The notes beneath the pieces are model-generated. The model made no database searches, was not told the DNA's origin, and saw nothing but the letters and a program-made list of their open reading frames with translations. Both the position numbers and the translations under genes were made by a program. A DNA stretch of 64,000 bases from Adiantum capillus-veneris (Eukaryota; Streptophyta; Polypodiopsida; Polypodiales; Pteridaceae), in the NCBI GenBank assembly GCA_014529385.2, contig CM043943.1, forward strand, positions 98,778,355-98,842,354, read 5' to 3'. Each line of letters begins with the position of its first letter. Positions within the stretch are counted from its first letter, which is position 1. This document shows, one piece after another, positions 45,344 through 58,116 of the stretch.

Positions 45344-47176
45344 AGATAAAGAGAATAGGAGTGTGTGTGTGGTAAAGACAAAAATAAAGAGGGGTTCACG
45401 CGCCGGAGAGAGAGAGTTAAGAGAGAGAGAGATAGAAAGTTAAAGAGAGAGAAAGTGGGAGAGAGAATGAGAGTTAGTGAGAGAGAGAATAATTTAAGAG
45501 AGAGATGGGGAGAGAGAGAGTTAGTGAATGTATCTGTGTGTGTGTGTGTGTGTGTGATAAGTGTGTGTTCACCCGGAGAGAAAAAGAAGAAGAGGAAAGT
45601 TTTAACGTCGCAGGAAATTATCCCCAGGGACCGTAAAGATCTATCCGATTCGGAGATTTTGTATGCGCCGCAAGGCATGACGAACCCAGCCTTTTATCAA
45701 ATTTTTTATTTTTTAATTTCCAATCGTCAAGAAATGCCAAAAATAAGCCGAAACTCCAAAAATCGCCAAAAAAAATCCAAAAAATTTCAGGATAATTCCA
45801 AAAATCTTAGGAAATCATCGTAATTCACAATCAAGCATTTTCAACACGCAAAAGCACACCAAAAATAGCATATTTTATCGAAAATACCAATTTTGACAAA
45901 ATTGTCCACCGGTCCCTGGAAATAGTAAAACGCTCAAAACTCAACCACGGAGGCCACGAATGCGAACAAAATGATGCCGTAAATACGTACATCCAAAATA
46001 GCTCGTAAAGATCGCAAAATCAAGGTTTTTATGGAATTATCCAAACATTAATGCAAAAAATTACAAAACTTATCCGAAAAATACCCCAAAAAATTCTACA
46101 AATTCTGCACACATAGGGGAATAGTACAGTCAAATACAATTACATAAATCACATCAATTTAATTGCCAACAATTTTATCAATAAAATCAAGACTAGGCAA
46201 TTAAACCAGCAAAATTATCGACAAAATTAGGTCAAAAATTAAAGCAATTAGAGTGTGTAAATCCCTGTTTTGAGCACAAAAACGCAGAAATTAATCATTA
46301 CACACATCAATTATGCAATCACAATATTGAATCGATCATACAAATTTAACACTTTTTAGGCACACACACACACACTAAAAAATTGGCAGTTTTTACCAAT
46401 CTTTAGGTGTGCACACAAAAAGGTTAAACTTGTCGGATTTGCAATGTGACTTCACAAATCATTAGTTGGGCATAAGCACAATACAAATCAATCATCACAA
46501 TTGAAAAATCATAACGCACACATTGATTTCTAGGTGCTTAAACATGGGCAAAATAGTGCACACACACCTAAAATTAGCATACACACACCCAATGAGAATG
46601 CACACACTTGAAATTGACCATCCAAGCATGCAATTAACTCAATTAGGCTTCCAATTAGCAATAGACATTCATCAATTAGAAATTGAAACTTATCAAATTC
46701 ATGCGCCACCAATTCTTAAAAATTTCGGCATTACGATGGCGTGAAAATGAATAATCGTAAAATTTTTAATCCATAACATCAACATTGCATTGCATCAACA
46801 TAGCATAGTATTACTTTGCATCAATATTACATTGCATCATGGTGGGATTTCTACACAATTCTACACATCCTTAGATTCTAAGGAGGTTGAGAATACCACC
46901 TTAATTACCTTTCCGTTGAAGATCAATTGAATGATCAAATGCTCCAATTCTTCATAGCAAATAAGTAAGTTAGCAAAAAATAGTCAAATTAGCAAGGGGT
47001 TAGTGAGAAATTAGAGTGTGTAAACACACAATTGGCAAGATACGGTCACACATTAGGGAATCATGAACACAATGCTTCATGCACACATATTCACAATCCA
47101 CAAAAACATAAACACACAAGTAAAATTAGTGAGGGAACGCATTCGATTATGCCAAAATTACACTAGCATAGGCCAT
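45283..47176 (-). other. Non-coding leader of an older minus-strand LTR element
   Basis: Starts with (GA)n at about 45293-45341 and TG/GA-rich DNA to 45560, then A-rich DNA without ORFs up to the decayed PBS at 47177. Because an LTR edge follows, this is most simply the 5' leader of an older element into which the 13.8-kb element inserted. Confidence 0.45.
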
Positions 47177-47196
47177 CCACCCCAGCAATGGCACCA
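47177..47196 (-). promoter_or_regulatory. Decayed tRNA-Asp-type primer-binding site
   Basis: The minus strand reads TGGTGCCATTGCTGGGG, which equals the tRNA-Asp PBS TGGCGCCGTTGCCGGGG except at three positions. All three are C-to-T or G-to-A changes at former CpG sites. Confidence 0.7.
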
Positions 47197-47198
47197 AA

Positions 47199-48050
47199 TG
47201 TTGGGGGTCCCATCGTTGCAATAGCTCCAATGACCAAAAAATTGTCAATACGAGGGATGAGCTACCCGACTAGGGCATGGAAACACTCACACGGTTAGTG
47301 AGCTAATCGTGGAAACACAAATGGTTAACTCTACGAGGTGAGCTTCTCGGCCTATGGAGGAGTGAAGCTGCAATGAAGGGCAATCTCTATGTCCACTTCT
47401 CTTCACCTCTAATCAACCCAATCACACACACTAAGATTGCAAGACGCACACAACACTAATCCTATCATGGAACACACTAATCGCAAGCACACACACACAC
47501 ACATAGATCTATCGCGCACCACACCCCAATCAAACCTACATGCACACACAAGCAAAAGAGGGCAATCACACAAGATTAGAGGGGGATTAACCACTAATTA
47601 GTTAAGATCTAGATAATTTAAGCATCATAGGCAAGAAGTATGAGAGAGACATAATGAAAGAGAATGAATCATTGATTAGTGTTAATCAAGTCTCATGAGC
47701 AAAGAGAAGCTCAAGGACTCCATAGCCACACACCTCAAGAGCTCTCACCAAAGAGTGCTCTCAACAAATGAGCTTGAGAACCCTAATTTCTTTTACACAC
47801 TGCCTTATATACCTAGGGTAAAAATATGCAATGTCCGGCCGCCCAAGGCCTTTAGGGCTCACCACTTACTGAATCTGCAACCTAGGCATAGTAAGTAACC
47901 TATCCTTTACAAGTTGGAACTCCCATTGAGCCCGTAACACATTAAAATATTACAATGGCTTGAAATAATTCGGGAATTTACAATACATGACCATTTTGGG
48001 AAACGTAAAAAATGTGTAATTCCAATCTTTACTGCTTCTTCGTATTCATC
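47199..48050 (-). repeat. LTR of an older minus-strand Ty3/gypsy element
   Basis: The left edge is TG at 47199, two bases from the PBS. TATATAAGG on the minus strand at 47803-47811 fits a promoter. The right edge is not fixed; TAACTGACA ending at 48103 is one candidate but that sequence may already be LINE. No second LTR is visible. Confidence 0.55.
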
Positions 48051-48103
48051 CTCGATGTGCATCCATACGTCTTCGGTCTTTAGCAGCTTCTGTTAACTGA
48101 CAT

Positions 48104-49446
48104 TGACTCACTTAATAGACAAGCAGGTTTTCGTCGACGCTATAGCACCATTGATAATCTTGTCACTCTTTGTGTTCCCATGGAGGAAAGTCGCTTGAAA
48201 GGCAAGCGATTGTATTGTTGCTTTGTGGACTATTAAGAAAGCGTTTGATTTGATTCCACGTGACAATTTGTGGAGAAAGATGGAAGAACTCCAGCCAAGT
48301 GAGTTTATGCTTGCGGTTTCTCAAATTTATGAGAAGGTGATGTGTCAATTACGCATGGGAAAAGGAATTTCAAAAAAAATTGCAAACAGTATTGAAGCTA
48401 AAGAAGGATGTTTGTTGTCACCAACTCTCTTTGGTTTATGCATTGATCAATTGGAACAATTGGTACTTGAATTTATGCAAGAAGAAATTAAAGAGGTCAC
48501 TATTTCCAATATGCTTTTGTTGTATGAGGATGATGTAGTACTTCTAGCACACACTTTAGGGGATGCACAAAAGCTTATGGTTGTCCTTGAGAACTTTTGT
48601 TTTCATAGTGGAGTGATTGTGATGAATCCAAAACAAAGGTTATGCTTGTGAAACCCAAACCATGTGGAGAATCCATGCATTGAATACAACAATGAGACAC
48701 TTGAAGTTGTTAAGAGCTTTAAGTACCTTGGCCTTGAGGTTCTGGCCAATCACAAGTGGAATGGATGTGCTATGCATCGTTTGAAGACACATAAAAGTCA
48801 GATCTTAGGCACGGGATGGATGCAAGATATAAAGAAGTGGTTTGGAAGATTTGATTAATTACACTTGCTACATGAATCATGATGCCTAAATGGACTCCCA
48901 AGTGAATGAAGCTTTTCTACAGCGCCAATGTATTACAGCTTGGGAGAAGTCTGGTGGGTCACTCTTCATACATCACACCACCCATATTGCCCCCAACTAC
49001 AAAACCATGTTCTTTGCTGAAAGATGAAACAATAATCACCCTTACATGTTTGAGCCTATCCCCTTGACAGCGATACGCACTATCACAACCATTCGGCTTA
49101 GCTCCCACTCCCTTCGATGCAAGACATGGTGTTGAGGCAATGGAGAAGAGTCAAATTGAGTGTGCACATTATGCTCACTGCAAGTTCGAGAGTCTGAGTA
49201 CCACACACTACTAGAGTGCTCAAATTTTGGTCACATTTGAACTTGCTTCCCTCACATTTTCAGCCATGACTTAGACCTTTACACTTTTCTCTCTCAGCCA
49301 TGGTGTGGGCTTTCCATTGCGACTCTCATCACCACAATTTGGAGCATCAAGAATCATTCATGAGCTGCACACATACTGCATCACATGTAACTTTGGTCCC
49401 ATAGGTCATATTTGACCTCCGCTGAAGATAATAAAATCTATCTATT
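48104..49446 (+). pseudogene. Non-L1 LINE, copy D: reverse transcriptase fragment and 3' end
   Basis: Translation shows RQAGFRRRYSTIDNLVTL, YCCFVDY-stop-KAFDLIPRDNLW, EAKEGCLLSPTLFGLCIDQLE and YEDDVVLLAHT, then CIEYNNETLEVVKSFKYLGLEV. These are RT blocks of Jockey/CR1/RTE-like non-LTR elements rather than plant L1. The catalytic motif is YEDD instead of YADD. A deletion joins RT to the C-terminal DIKKWFG block, and the fragment ends in the tail shared with copies A, B, C and E. The 5' end of the LINE is missing. Confidence 0.75.
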
Positions 49447-49453
49447 CCCCCCC

Positions 49454-49615
<162 letters not shown>

Positions 49616-50110
49616 AGGGAGAGGATATTTTTGGAAGGTGATTATGAGTCTCGTTAGGGTGAATCGACAACTTTCCTACACCCCACTCAGCCAACGCGTT
49701 CATCTCTGCAGGAGCTTTTGACTAGTTGTGGCAATGAGTGCATCGATGCTTTTTTAAAGTGTAGACTGAGAAGCTATTGCCCTTGGTTTTGGGGGCACTC
49801 TTCTCATTGCCTCTTTGTATATTGTGGATGGAGAGGCCCTTAATTATTTACATCAAGACTCATGCACACTCGATCTCTTCTATGACAAGCACAAAGGACT
49901 TGCAAATGGTGAATCTTACGTTGCGAGTGTTGTATTGTCCTAATGATAAGCAACTACCAAAAAAAATTAAGCACCTTGGTGTCATTTATTAAGAGAAAGT
50001 CTCACCTTCTATTGGAAATGAGATTTTCAAGTCAGTTGTAGCCAAGTCAATGCATAGCAATTCCTTACTGAGCGACCACTGCATGTGTAGCTTCACAAAT
50101 TCTCCCTCCC
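49616..50110 (+). other. Unassigned segment between LINE copies D and E
   Basis: A 71-codon frame at 49777-49992 (MPLVLGALFSLPLCILW...) is not recognisable. The segment may be an upstream piece of the same LINE family, but I see no shared copy to prove it. Confidence 0.3.
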
Positions 50111-50113
50111 TCC

Positions 50114-51130
<1,017 letters not shown>

Positions 51131-51586
51131 CACACTCATAGCCATAGAGCAGTTGGAAACAAGGACTTCACTAAGGTGATCACAAACACGTAAACACGTT
51201 AATAATGTTGAGTGATTACACATCAAAAACACGTAATTACATTAATTATGCATGTAACCCTCTTGGTAACCTATAGAAACCACTTGAGCCGGTAAGCCTA
51301 TTGGGCTTTTTTATGTTTCCAATGGGCCCGCCAGGAAAATAAAAAAGCCTAACAGGCACTTTGTATATAGTAAAACTCTGTTATCTTTAGCATTTTGACT
51401 AGGCAAATCCTCGGGAGTGTATCCTAGCATCGAGTTTAATTATTTTTCCTTGTGAGTGGACCTAAGATTACAGAGTCACAGGTCCTATTTTTGGGCTAAA
51501 CATAATTCTTAATATGGTAACCACTTCTAAAAAAATTATAATTCTTGACCTAAGACAAAGGTACGATGCTAAACAAATTTAATCTC
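51131..51586. other. Non-coding DNA
   Basis: Nothing recognised. Confidence 0.5.
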
Positions 51587-51590
51587 TTAA

Positions 51591-52930
51591 CACTAGGTTG
51601 GTAATGGGACACTTTTATGTTCTGGGACACTTTTATGTCCTATTAAGTGACCATTTTCCTTGAATTATGTCAAGAGTTTCAAAATGGATTTTGAGGTGCT
51701 ATCTATCTAGAAAGTTGCCTCATGAGCTGAAAAAAACTCGACATTTTTTTGGAAGATCAATTCCATCTTTAACCTTGTCCTTGCACAACATTTCACAACC
51801 TAAACTGTGTGAAAAAACGAGTCCTGTTTTTGGCTTTTTTCAACTTTTTGCAACTATACCACTCTAGAATTCATTTTTGTGAGGTCTATAATGCTAGAGA
51901 ACTATCTTTAGTAGTCCTCAACATGTCCTGATGCTTTTAGGGAGAAATAAATATTAAAGTTGTAAGTTATGACCAAATTACAAAAATTGTCAAATCCTGT
52001 TTTTTAGCCAATTTTAGCCCTTCTATGATTTTTTTGGTGGATTTCATGATATCCAAATGCATTTTTTATTTTTTACGTCGCATATTGTAACATAAAGCTA
52101 ATATTCCTTGAGTTTTGGGGCACCTAATACCCTATTTTGCATAGTATACAACGATGGTTGATTTTTTCAATTATAGAAGAAAACAAAATATTCTAGTATA
52201 TCAAGTATAGCTTTTTCCATATTGTTAGTTTCTTGTGACAACTACATGCATTTTGTAGGTAGTAACCATATCTAATCATAAGGATCAAATTTGGCTAGAT
52301 ATTGAATAGTTTCTATGGGATTCTACAACTCATAATGTTGAACCCAATTTTTTCATGTTTGCTGTATTTAGCACTTCATCTTTGTCCCCAAGATTCCCCT
52401 TGGTAAGATATGTATTATTCTTTTGACATGCTCCATGGCGCCTTATGAACATAAAGGACAATAGGGAACTAAGAAAACATGCATATATTATTTGTATTGA
52501 GTGTGGCTATAGAAACTTTGATGATAGGTTTGCAGAATGGTAAAAATTCAACTTTTTTGTACCTATTTATTTTGGCAAAACAAAAAATAGTGAGTGAGAA
52601 GCAATCATATGTTCTGATCACCAACACATTGAATTTAACTAGGGAATTTATCTCAAGTCCTACAAAAATCCCTAATCTTATTTTTATGCAACAAAACGTA
52701 AGAAATTACTGTTTTGATGAAAATGCACCGGTCCATCAACTTTGGAGGCTTGGTGTGACCAAAAGATGAGAATATTTTACAAGTTTCTTATTTTTTCCAT
52801 GTGTAGTAGGCCTTGAACTATAACCTCATGAAAGGATTTTACAAAATGAGTGGATCTACTATGGTTTTAGAGGTTTTTTTCAAAGCCCTCAAAGGACACT
52901 TTTATGTCCTGTTAGGTTACCAACCTAGTG
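51591..52930. mobile_element. Non-autonomous TIR element flanked by TTAA
   Basis: Perfect 14-bp terminal inverted repeats, CACTAGGTTGGTAA (51591-51604) and TTACCAACCTAGTG (52917-52930), are each bordered by TTAA (51587-51590 and 52931-52934). Subterminally, GGGACACTTTTATG occurs twice on the left, and GGACACTTTTATGTCC occurs once near each end. The 1340-bp interior has no transposase; the longest frames (52479-52769, 51667-51867) are unrecognised. TTAA duplications are typical of piggyBac-type transposons; the CACTA ends alone would suggest En/Spm, but the expected 3-bp duplication is not present. Confidence 0.7.
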
Positions 52931-52934
52931 TTAA

Positions 52935-53725
52935 GAGTCATGCTCATTGCAACGAAGCCACTAGTCCATAAAGGGGCTGAAGTTGATTTTAGAAGATGAG
53001 CATATATTAAAAATGAGTCGTTAGTCAAGGGTTGGATGCCTTGTACTAGTGCATTGGGAATATAAAGATCCCTAAAGTCTTGCATTTCACACCATCATAT
53101 GTTTTATTTGTTGTATATTATTTGTCACTACACAATATCAGAGCTAAAATCCTTAATTGGGTGAAAATAGCTTTTATATGTTCAATTGAATGTATAAGAG
53201 GGATACAATCCTTGATTGGTAAAAGTAGTCCTCAAGTGTGTAATTGTATTCAACATTTTATAGTTTTGTTTTATGCATAATTTTAGATAGAGAGTGCATT
53301 GTGTATTGTGAAAGATTATTAGTGTATGAGATTGAAATCATACATATTGTTACTTTTGTTTGTGTTTTGCAAATAATTATCATCGCTCCAATGTCTAAGT
53401 TGATGATCCTTTGTTGCATATGAAAATAATTGAGCAAATAAAAAACCCTAAGCCACTAAATATAAACAATGTGATGTTTATAAATGTGTCTTATTATCTG
53501 CAAATCACACAGTGTGTAAAAGTAATCCTCAAGTCTGTAATTACATTGAAAAATTCATATTTTTGTTTTATGCATAATGTCAGATAGAGAATGCATTGCA
53601 AATCGCACAATGTGTAAATGTAATTTCTTTCTTAATGAAGTTTTTAGTTTCAATATATATTGAAAAGTAGATAATTGTTTTTATAATTGAATATGTAGTT
53701 CCTATATACCTTCATCTATTAATGC
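52935..53725. repeat. Non-coding DNA with a diverged direct repeat
   Basis: A block of about 95 bp at about 53218-53312 (AAAAGTAGTCCTCAAGTGTG... TTTTGTTTTATGCATAAT... GAGAGTGCATTG) recurs at about 53517-53605 with changes. No gene. Confidence 0.55.
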
Positions 53726-54318
53726 AATCAATGGATCAAAATGTCGGCACAAGTGGTATGCAGTCATGAAAGAAAAAGAAAAGCCCTTCCGCATTTGTTG
53801 GCTAGCCTTACAAAGAATTGTTGCAAATGCAATCATTCTCAGACACCTGTAATTACATATCATTTGAGAGAAGAGCTTGTGAAGAAGGGTGGCAAGAGAC
53901 ACCGGGTAGAGAAACCTGTTATGGATGCATGCCAAGAGTAACTAAAGTGAAATACCAATCATGATAATCCTATGGTGACACCAACAAGCACTACACAACA
54001 ACATGTGCAAAAATATACAATACCAAGCAGTGTTTCTTCTAAGTGCCATACCGAGGTTGGTGGTCTTGGGCAAATGTGACAAAGATCATTGCATCAAAGC
54101 TTTTGAATGCAAATGCTAGAAGATGCACAAAATACACTTGCAAAAGCAAATTTTTTCACTAGGAGTGCATTAGTCATGGTTCACAGACATCATAAGAAAT
54201 ATGCATAAAAGAAAATCCGTGAGTACGGTCCAAGATTTTCATCCCCTTTGTATCACACGATACAGAATGATCTCCTGGGCAAATGCTACATCAAAGTAAA
54301 AGAGCGTGTTACCAAAAT

Positions 54319-54545
54319 TGTTGGAATTAGGGTTGCACAGAAACGCACACATCTTGGAGAAGATGAAGGAAGCTCAAGGCACACAATGGAGAGTGTGTTT
54401 CTTAGTATGCAATGGAAAGATAGATAGCCCTAGAGTGATGGGCGTATATACAATGCTCGGGGGAAAAAACCTCCTAAAGAGGGAAAAAATGCCCCGGCGG
54501 TCCTAGTGTGTTCACACACATCACTACCACATGTATATGGTAACA
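54319..54545 (-). repeat. Copia LTR, copy 1
   Basis: 227 bp, TGTTGGAATTAGGG to TATATGGTAACA on the plus strand. It is shared with 55915-56190. The PPT side reads CATAGGGGAT on the minus strand just outside at 54546-54555. Confidence 0.85.
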
Positions 54546-54620
54546 AATCCCCTATGGAGTGATGTGGTGAACGAGAGCTGGCACATGAGTAAAGGGAAGT
54601 GACATGCCCTGAGGACATGA

Positions 54621-54852
54621 TCAGTCCACAAAGGGGAGTAAGCCCAAAGCTTTGCGGAAAGCTTCAAGCTTCTCACAAGACAATGCCTTTGTGAAAAGAT
54701 CTGCAAGGTTGTCCTGTGTTGGCACATAAGCCAAGCTGATCTCTCCTGTTGAGAGCCTCTCCCTGACATAGTGGTAATGCACCTCAATGTGCTTTGTGCG
54801 AGCATGAAAAACTGGGTTCCTCGCAACTGCCAATGCGCTCTGACTGGTAGTG
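54621..54852 (-). pseudogene. Copia RNase H C-terminal fragment, copy 1
   Basis: SALAVARNPVFHARTKHIEV, HYHYVRERL and DNLADLFTKAL are the classic end of Copia RNase H. The upstream part is deleted and replaced by LTR sequence. Confidence 0.9.
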
Positions 54853-55914
54853 TCACACACATCACTACCACATGTATATGGTAACAAAAATAATTCTTAG
54901 GAATGTATCGCTTTCAGGATGCACAATTGTCAATGATGGTTGGTCTAATGTTCAAAGAAGACCATTGATCGATGTTATGTTGTTTTGTCCAAGGGGAGAG
55001 ACATTCATAAAAGCTATTGACAGTTTCACTGCTATTAAAAGTGATAAATATATTGTTGAGGTCTTGATGAGTGTAATTAAAGAAATAGGGGTTGAACATG
55101 TCATTCAAATAGTCACGGACAATGCAAAGAATTATAAAAATGCTGGTAGCATAATCAAAAAGTGCTTTCAATACATTTATGCCAATAGTTGCAATTCACA
55201 CAATTTAAACTTGGTACTAAAAGAGTGGTATCCTAGTGAAGAAACTATATGGTTTGCCAAAATAATTGACGTCACGCTTCAGGTGAAGTTCATCTTGAAA
55301 TGACAAAGAGTGATTGAATTATACAGGATGCATATGTCAATTATGTTTAAATTTCCTATTGGTACTCGATTCTGCACGCACTATTACACATTGGAATCAC
55401 TCCTATGCAATAAGTGCACTATGATTGATACTTTTAGTTGCATGGTGTTTGACAATGGCAACTTGACCAATCTAAATGAGTGAAAGAGAAAATTGCAACT
55501 TTATGTGGGATGTATAAATAAGCTTGCTTGGTGGAGGAGTGTAATGGATGCATGCCACATAATGATTCCCGTTATGTTTGCAATTTGCAACCTTGATCAA
55601 AAGGTGCCAAATCTGGGTAAAGTGTGGATGACTTGGTGGACAGTCCAACAAAGTTTAGAAAATCATGAGCAGTTAAAAGAGTCTGTAGTAGAGAAAGAGT
55701 GGCAAATACCATTCTGTGCAAAACAATGGAATATTTTGTCTAAGTACTTTCATGCAAGGTGGAAGAGTGCTCACAGTCCACTCCATAGTGTAGCTTACGT
55801 TTTTATCTAGAGTATTGAAATTTAGACTAGTATAACCAATTTCTATCAGGTAGTCAATACATTCTACTCCAATGCTCAAGATTGAATTAATTGCTTCAAA
55901 GAGATGAGTGCATT

Positions 55915-56190
55915 TGTTAGAATTAAGGTTGCAAGAAAACACACACAGCTTGGAGAAGATGAAGGAAGATCAAGGCACACAAGAGAGAGTGTGTTCCTTA
56001 GTGTGCAATGGAAAGATAGTTAGCCCTAGAGTGAAGGGCGTATATACAATGCACGGAAAAAAAAAACCCCTAAAGAGGGAAAAATGCACGTATATACAAT
56101 GCACAGGAAAGAAAACCCCCTAAAGAGGGAAAAATGCCCCGGCAGTCCTAGTGTGTTCACACTCATCACTACCACATGTATATGGTAACA
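55915..56190 (-). repeat. Copia LTR, copy 2, with internal duplication
   Basis: 276 bp. It is about 49 bp longer than copy 1 because a segment (GTATATACAATGCAC... to AAAGAGGGAAAAATGC) is tandemly repeated at about 56039-56137. Confidence 0.85.
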
Positions 56191-56267
56191 AATCCCCCTT
56201 GGGAGTGATGCGGTGAACGAGGGCTGGCACAAAGATTAAAGGGAAGTGCCATGTCCAGAGGACAGGA

Positions 56268-57070
56268 TCATTCCACAAAGGGGAGCAAGCCCAAAGCTTT
56301 GCAGAAAGCTTCAAATTTCTCACTAGACAATGCCTTTGTGAAAAGATCTACAAGGTTGTCATGTGTTAGCACATAATCCAAGATGATCTCTCCTGCTGAG
56401 AGACTCTCCCTCACATAGTGGTAATACACCTCAATGTGCTTTGTGTGAGCATGAAAAACTGGGTTCCTTGCAACTGCAAATGCGCTCTGAATGTCAATGT
56501 AGATGATGTTGGTAATGTCTTGTCCAACACGCAAATCAGTCATACGACGTCTGAGCCATACACACTCAACCGTAGTTGTGAAGACTGCCATGTACTCAGC
56601 CTCACAACTGAAAGTGGCCACAGTAGGTTGATTCTTGCTCAACCATGAAATACATGAACTTCCAAGCATGAAACAAAAACCACTTGTGGACACTCGCGTG
56701 TCATAACAACCAACCCAATCTAAGTCCAAAAAAGCATATAAATCTGGCGGCAATGATCCCCCTTGGGGATAAAACAAGCCAAGATGCAAAGCGCCACTCA
56801 AGTAGCGAAAAATCTTCTTGACTTCTTGCCAATGCTTAGACCCTAGGCTATGCATAAATCTGTTGACTGAATATCTGGCCTCGTGTTGCATACATAAATG
56901 AGGCAGCCAACAACAGTTTGGTAAAGAGTGACATCAACAGGATCACCAGCATCATGTAGACTCAACTTCAAACCTGTCTCCATGGAAGTGACAATAGGTT
57001 TGCAATCCTCAAGTCCAAATTTACATAGTGATAGCCGTTTTTCAGCTCTTCATAATTTCCATAGCGAGCT
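56268..57070 (-). pseudogene. Copia RNase H and RT end, copy 2
   Basis: The frame 56268-56891 (207 codons) has KHWQEVKKIFRYLSGALHLG, AFLDLDWVGCYDTRVSTSGF, SCEAEYMAVF, VWLRRRM and the RNase H end shared with copy 1. Upstream, after a frameshift near 56890, KPIVTSMETGLKLSLHDAG and VTLYQTVVGCLIYV give the RT-RNase H junction of Copia pol. The catalytic RT core is not visible. Confidence 0.85.
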
Positions 57071-58082
57071 ACCTCACCATACCAAGATCACCCAAACACT
57101 GTGGCTATCCCTACCTTTTCATTGTACATAGGCATGTGTGAGTTAGGAGACTTTTCCCATATCTCCTTAAAACCCACAGCTAGCTAGTCATTGGGTTAGT
57201 TGAGCCAAAAAAGTAAATTTAAAAAAGTAATAATATATTATGGTCCATTTGTGTGTAAATATTTCATTGTATATAGAGCCTAAATATAAGAAATTTTCAT
57301 AATTATTCTGGTATTTATTTAAATATTTCTACCTAAGTGTGCATTATTTGCTTATGTATGCTATGTACATTGACTCACCATTACCACAATTTTTCTTACC
57401 ATTTTGCATACTCTTTATTCCATATAGAAATATTTTCATGCAAGATTCTCTTATTTTTTGTGTGAATCCACTCCAAGGAAAAACCTCAAAAGAATACCTT
57501 CCACCATAAGTCATTGCCTTTCACTAAATTCTTATTTTCTATAGGTATATTTCCTTACCTCTTGTAAATAAATATACATCAATAAAAACAAATGAGGACC
57601 CTCCTCATTTGATTCCCTATATTTTCATATATTTATTTTTTGTATATGCAGCTAACACTATTCTAGATTCCATGAATTAATTATATACTAATCTTTTGTT
57701 TCTCCATATCCATTATTATATTTGTGCATAATCCACAACCATACATGTTTTCAAAATTCTAAAGATCAATTAGGTCATGCTCTCATACAATGAGGGGCTC
57801 ACCTTTGGAGTCTAATGCAAATTCAACAAAAAGGAGACTACTAAAGATTTTTTTTTGTGAAGAGAAATAGGACTTTTGGTGGGATTTTTTATATCCATCT
57901 TCACTCTGAACTTGAAGTGGTGGCCAAAAGAGAAAATATGGACCAAGATCGGAATATTCACCTCAAAAATTTTAATAATTTTTGGAGAAACCGCCAGTGA
58001 GATAGGATTTTTGGAGTGGATCCCAGTTTGCCCACTTTTCTCACAAGTAACCCATAGTCTTCTCTCACCTCCTTTCCTACTT

Positions 58083-58116
<34 letters not shown>

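Larger units (their letters stand above)
54319..54886 (-). mobile_element. Copia deletion derivative inserted in the hAT gene
   Basis: A full LTR (54319-54545), a short PPT-bearing segment, the RNase H end of Copia pol (about 54621-54852) and only the first 34 bp of the other LTR (54853-54886). Identical 5-bp flanks AAAAT (54314-54318 and 54887-54891) prove one insertion event. Most of gag-pol is gone, so the copy is non-autonomous. Confidence 0.9.
53730..55914 (+). pseudogene. hAT-family transposase (DUF659 type), broken by Copia insertions
   Basis: The N-terminal segment (about 53738-53840) reads HKWYAVMKEKEKPFRICW with ILRHL after it, a worn BED zinc-finger pattern. Near 54210-54318 is KKIREYGPRFSSPLYHTI, then the gene is cut by the Copia element at 54319-54886. 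It resumes with ILRNVSLSGCTIVNDGWSN, RRPLIDVMLFCPRGETF, VIQIVTDNAKNYKNAG and SCNSHNLNLVLKEW, the DUF659/hAT core. Further on come IGTRFCTHYYTLESLL and FHARWKSAHSPLHSVAYV, typical of hAT. Stops occur near 55301, 55483 and 55808. The C-terminal dimerisation domain is not seen; a second Copia copy begins at 55915. The enzyme would cut and paste hAT elements. Confidence 0.8.
55915..57070 (-). mobile_element. Second Copia copy of the same family, 5' end not found
   Basis: 3' LTR at 55915-56190 followed inward by PPT-like CAAGGGGGATT (minus), RNase H and the end of RT to about 57070. Beyond that I lose the family. It appears to have inserted into the hAT gene as well; flank GCATT at 55910-55914 has no visible partner. 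Confidence 0.75.

Noticed and set aside
51591-52930. En/Spm (CACTA) transposon
   Set aside because: Ends begin CACTA, but no 3-bp target duplication is present and TTAA borders both ends, which fits a TTAA-inserting element better.
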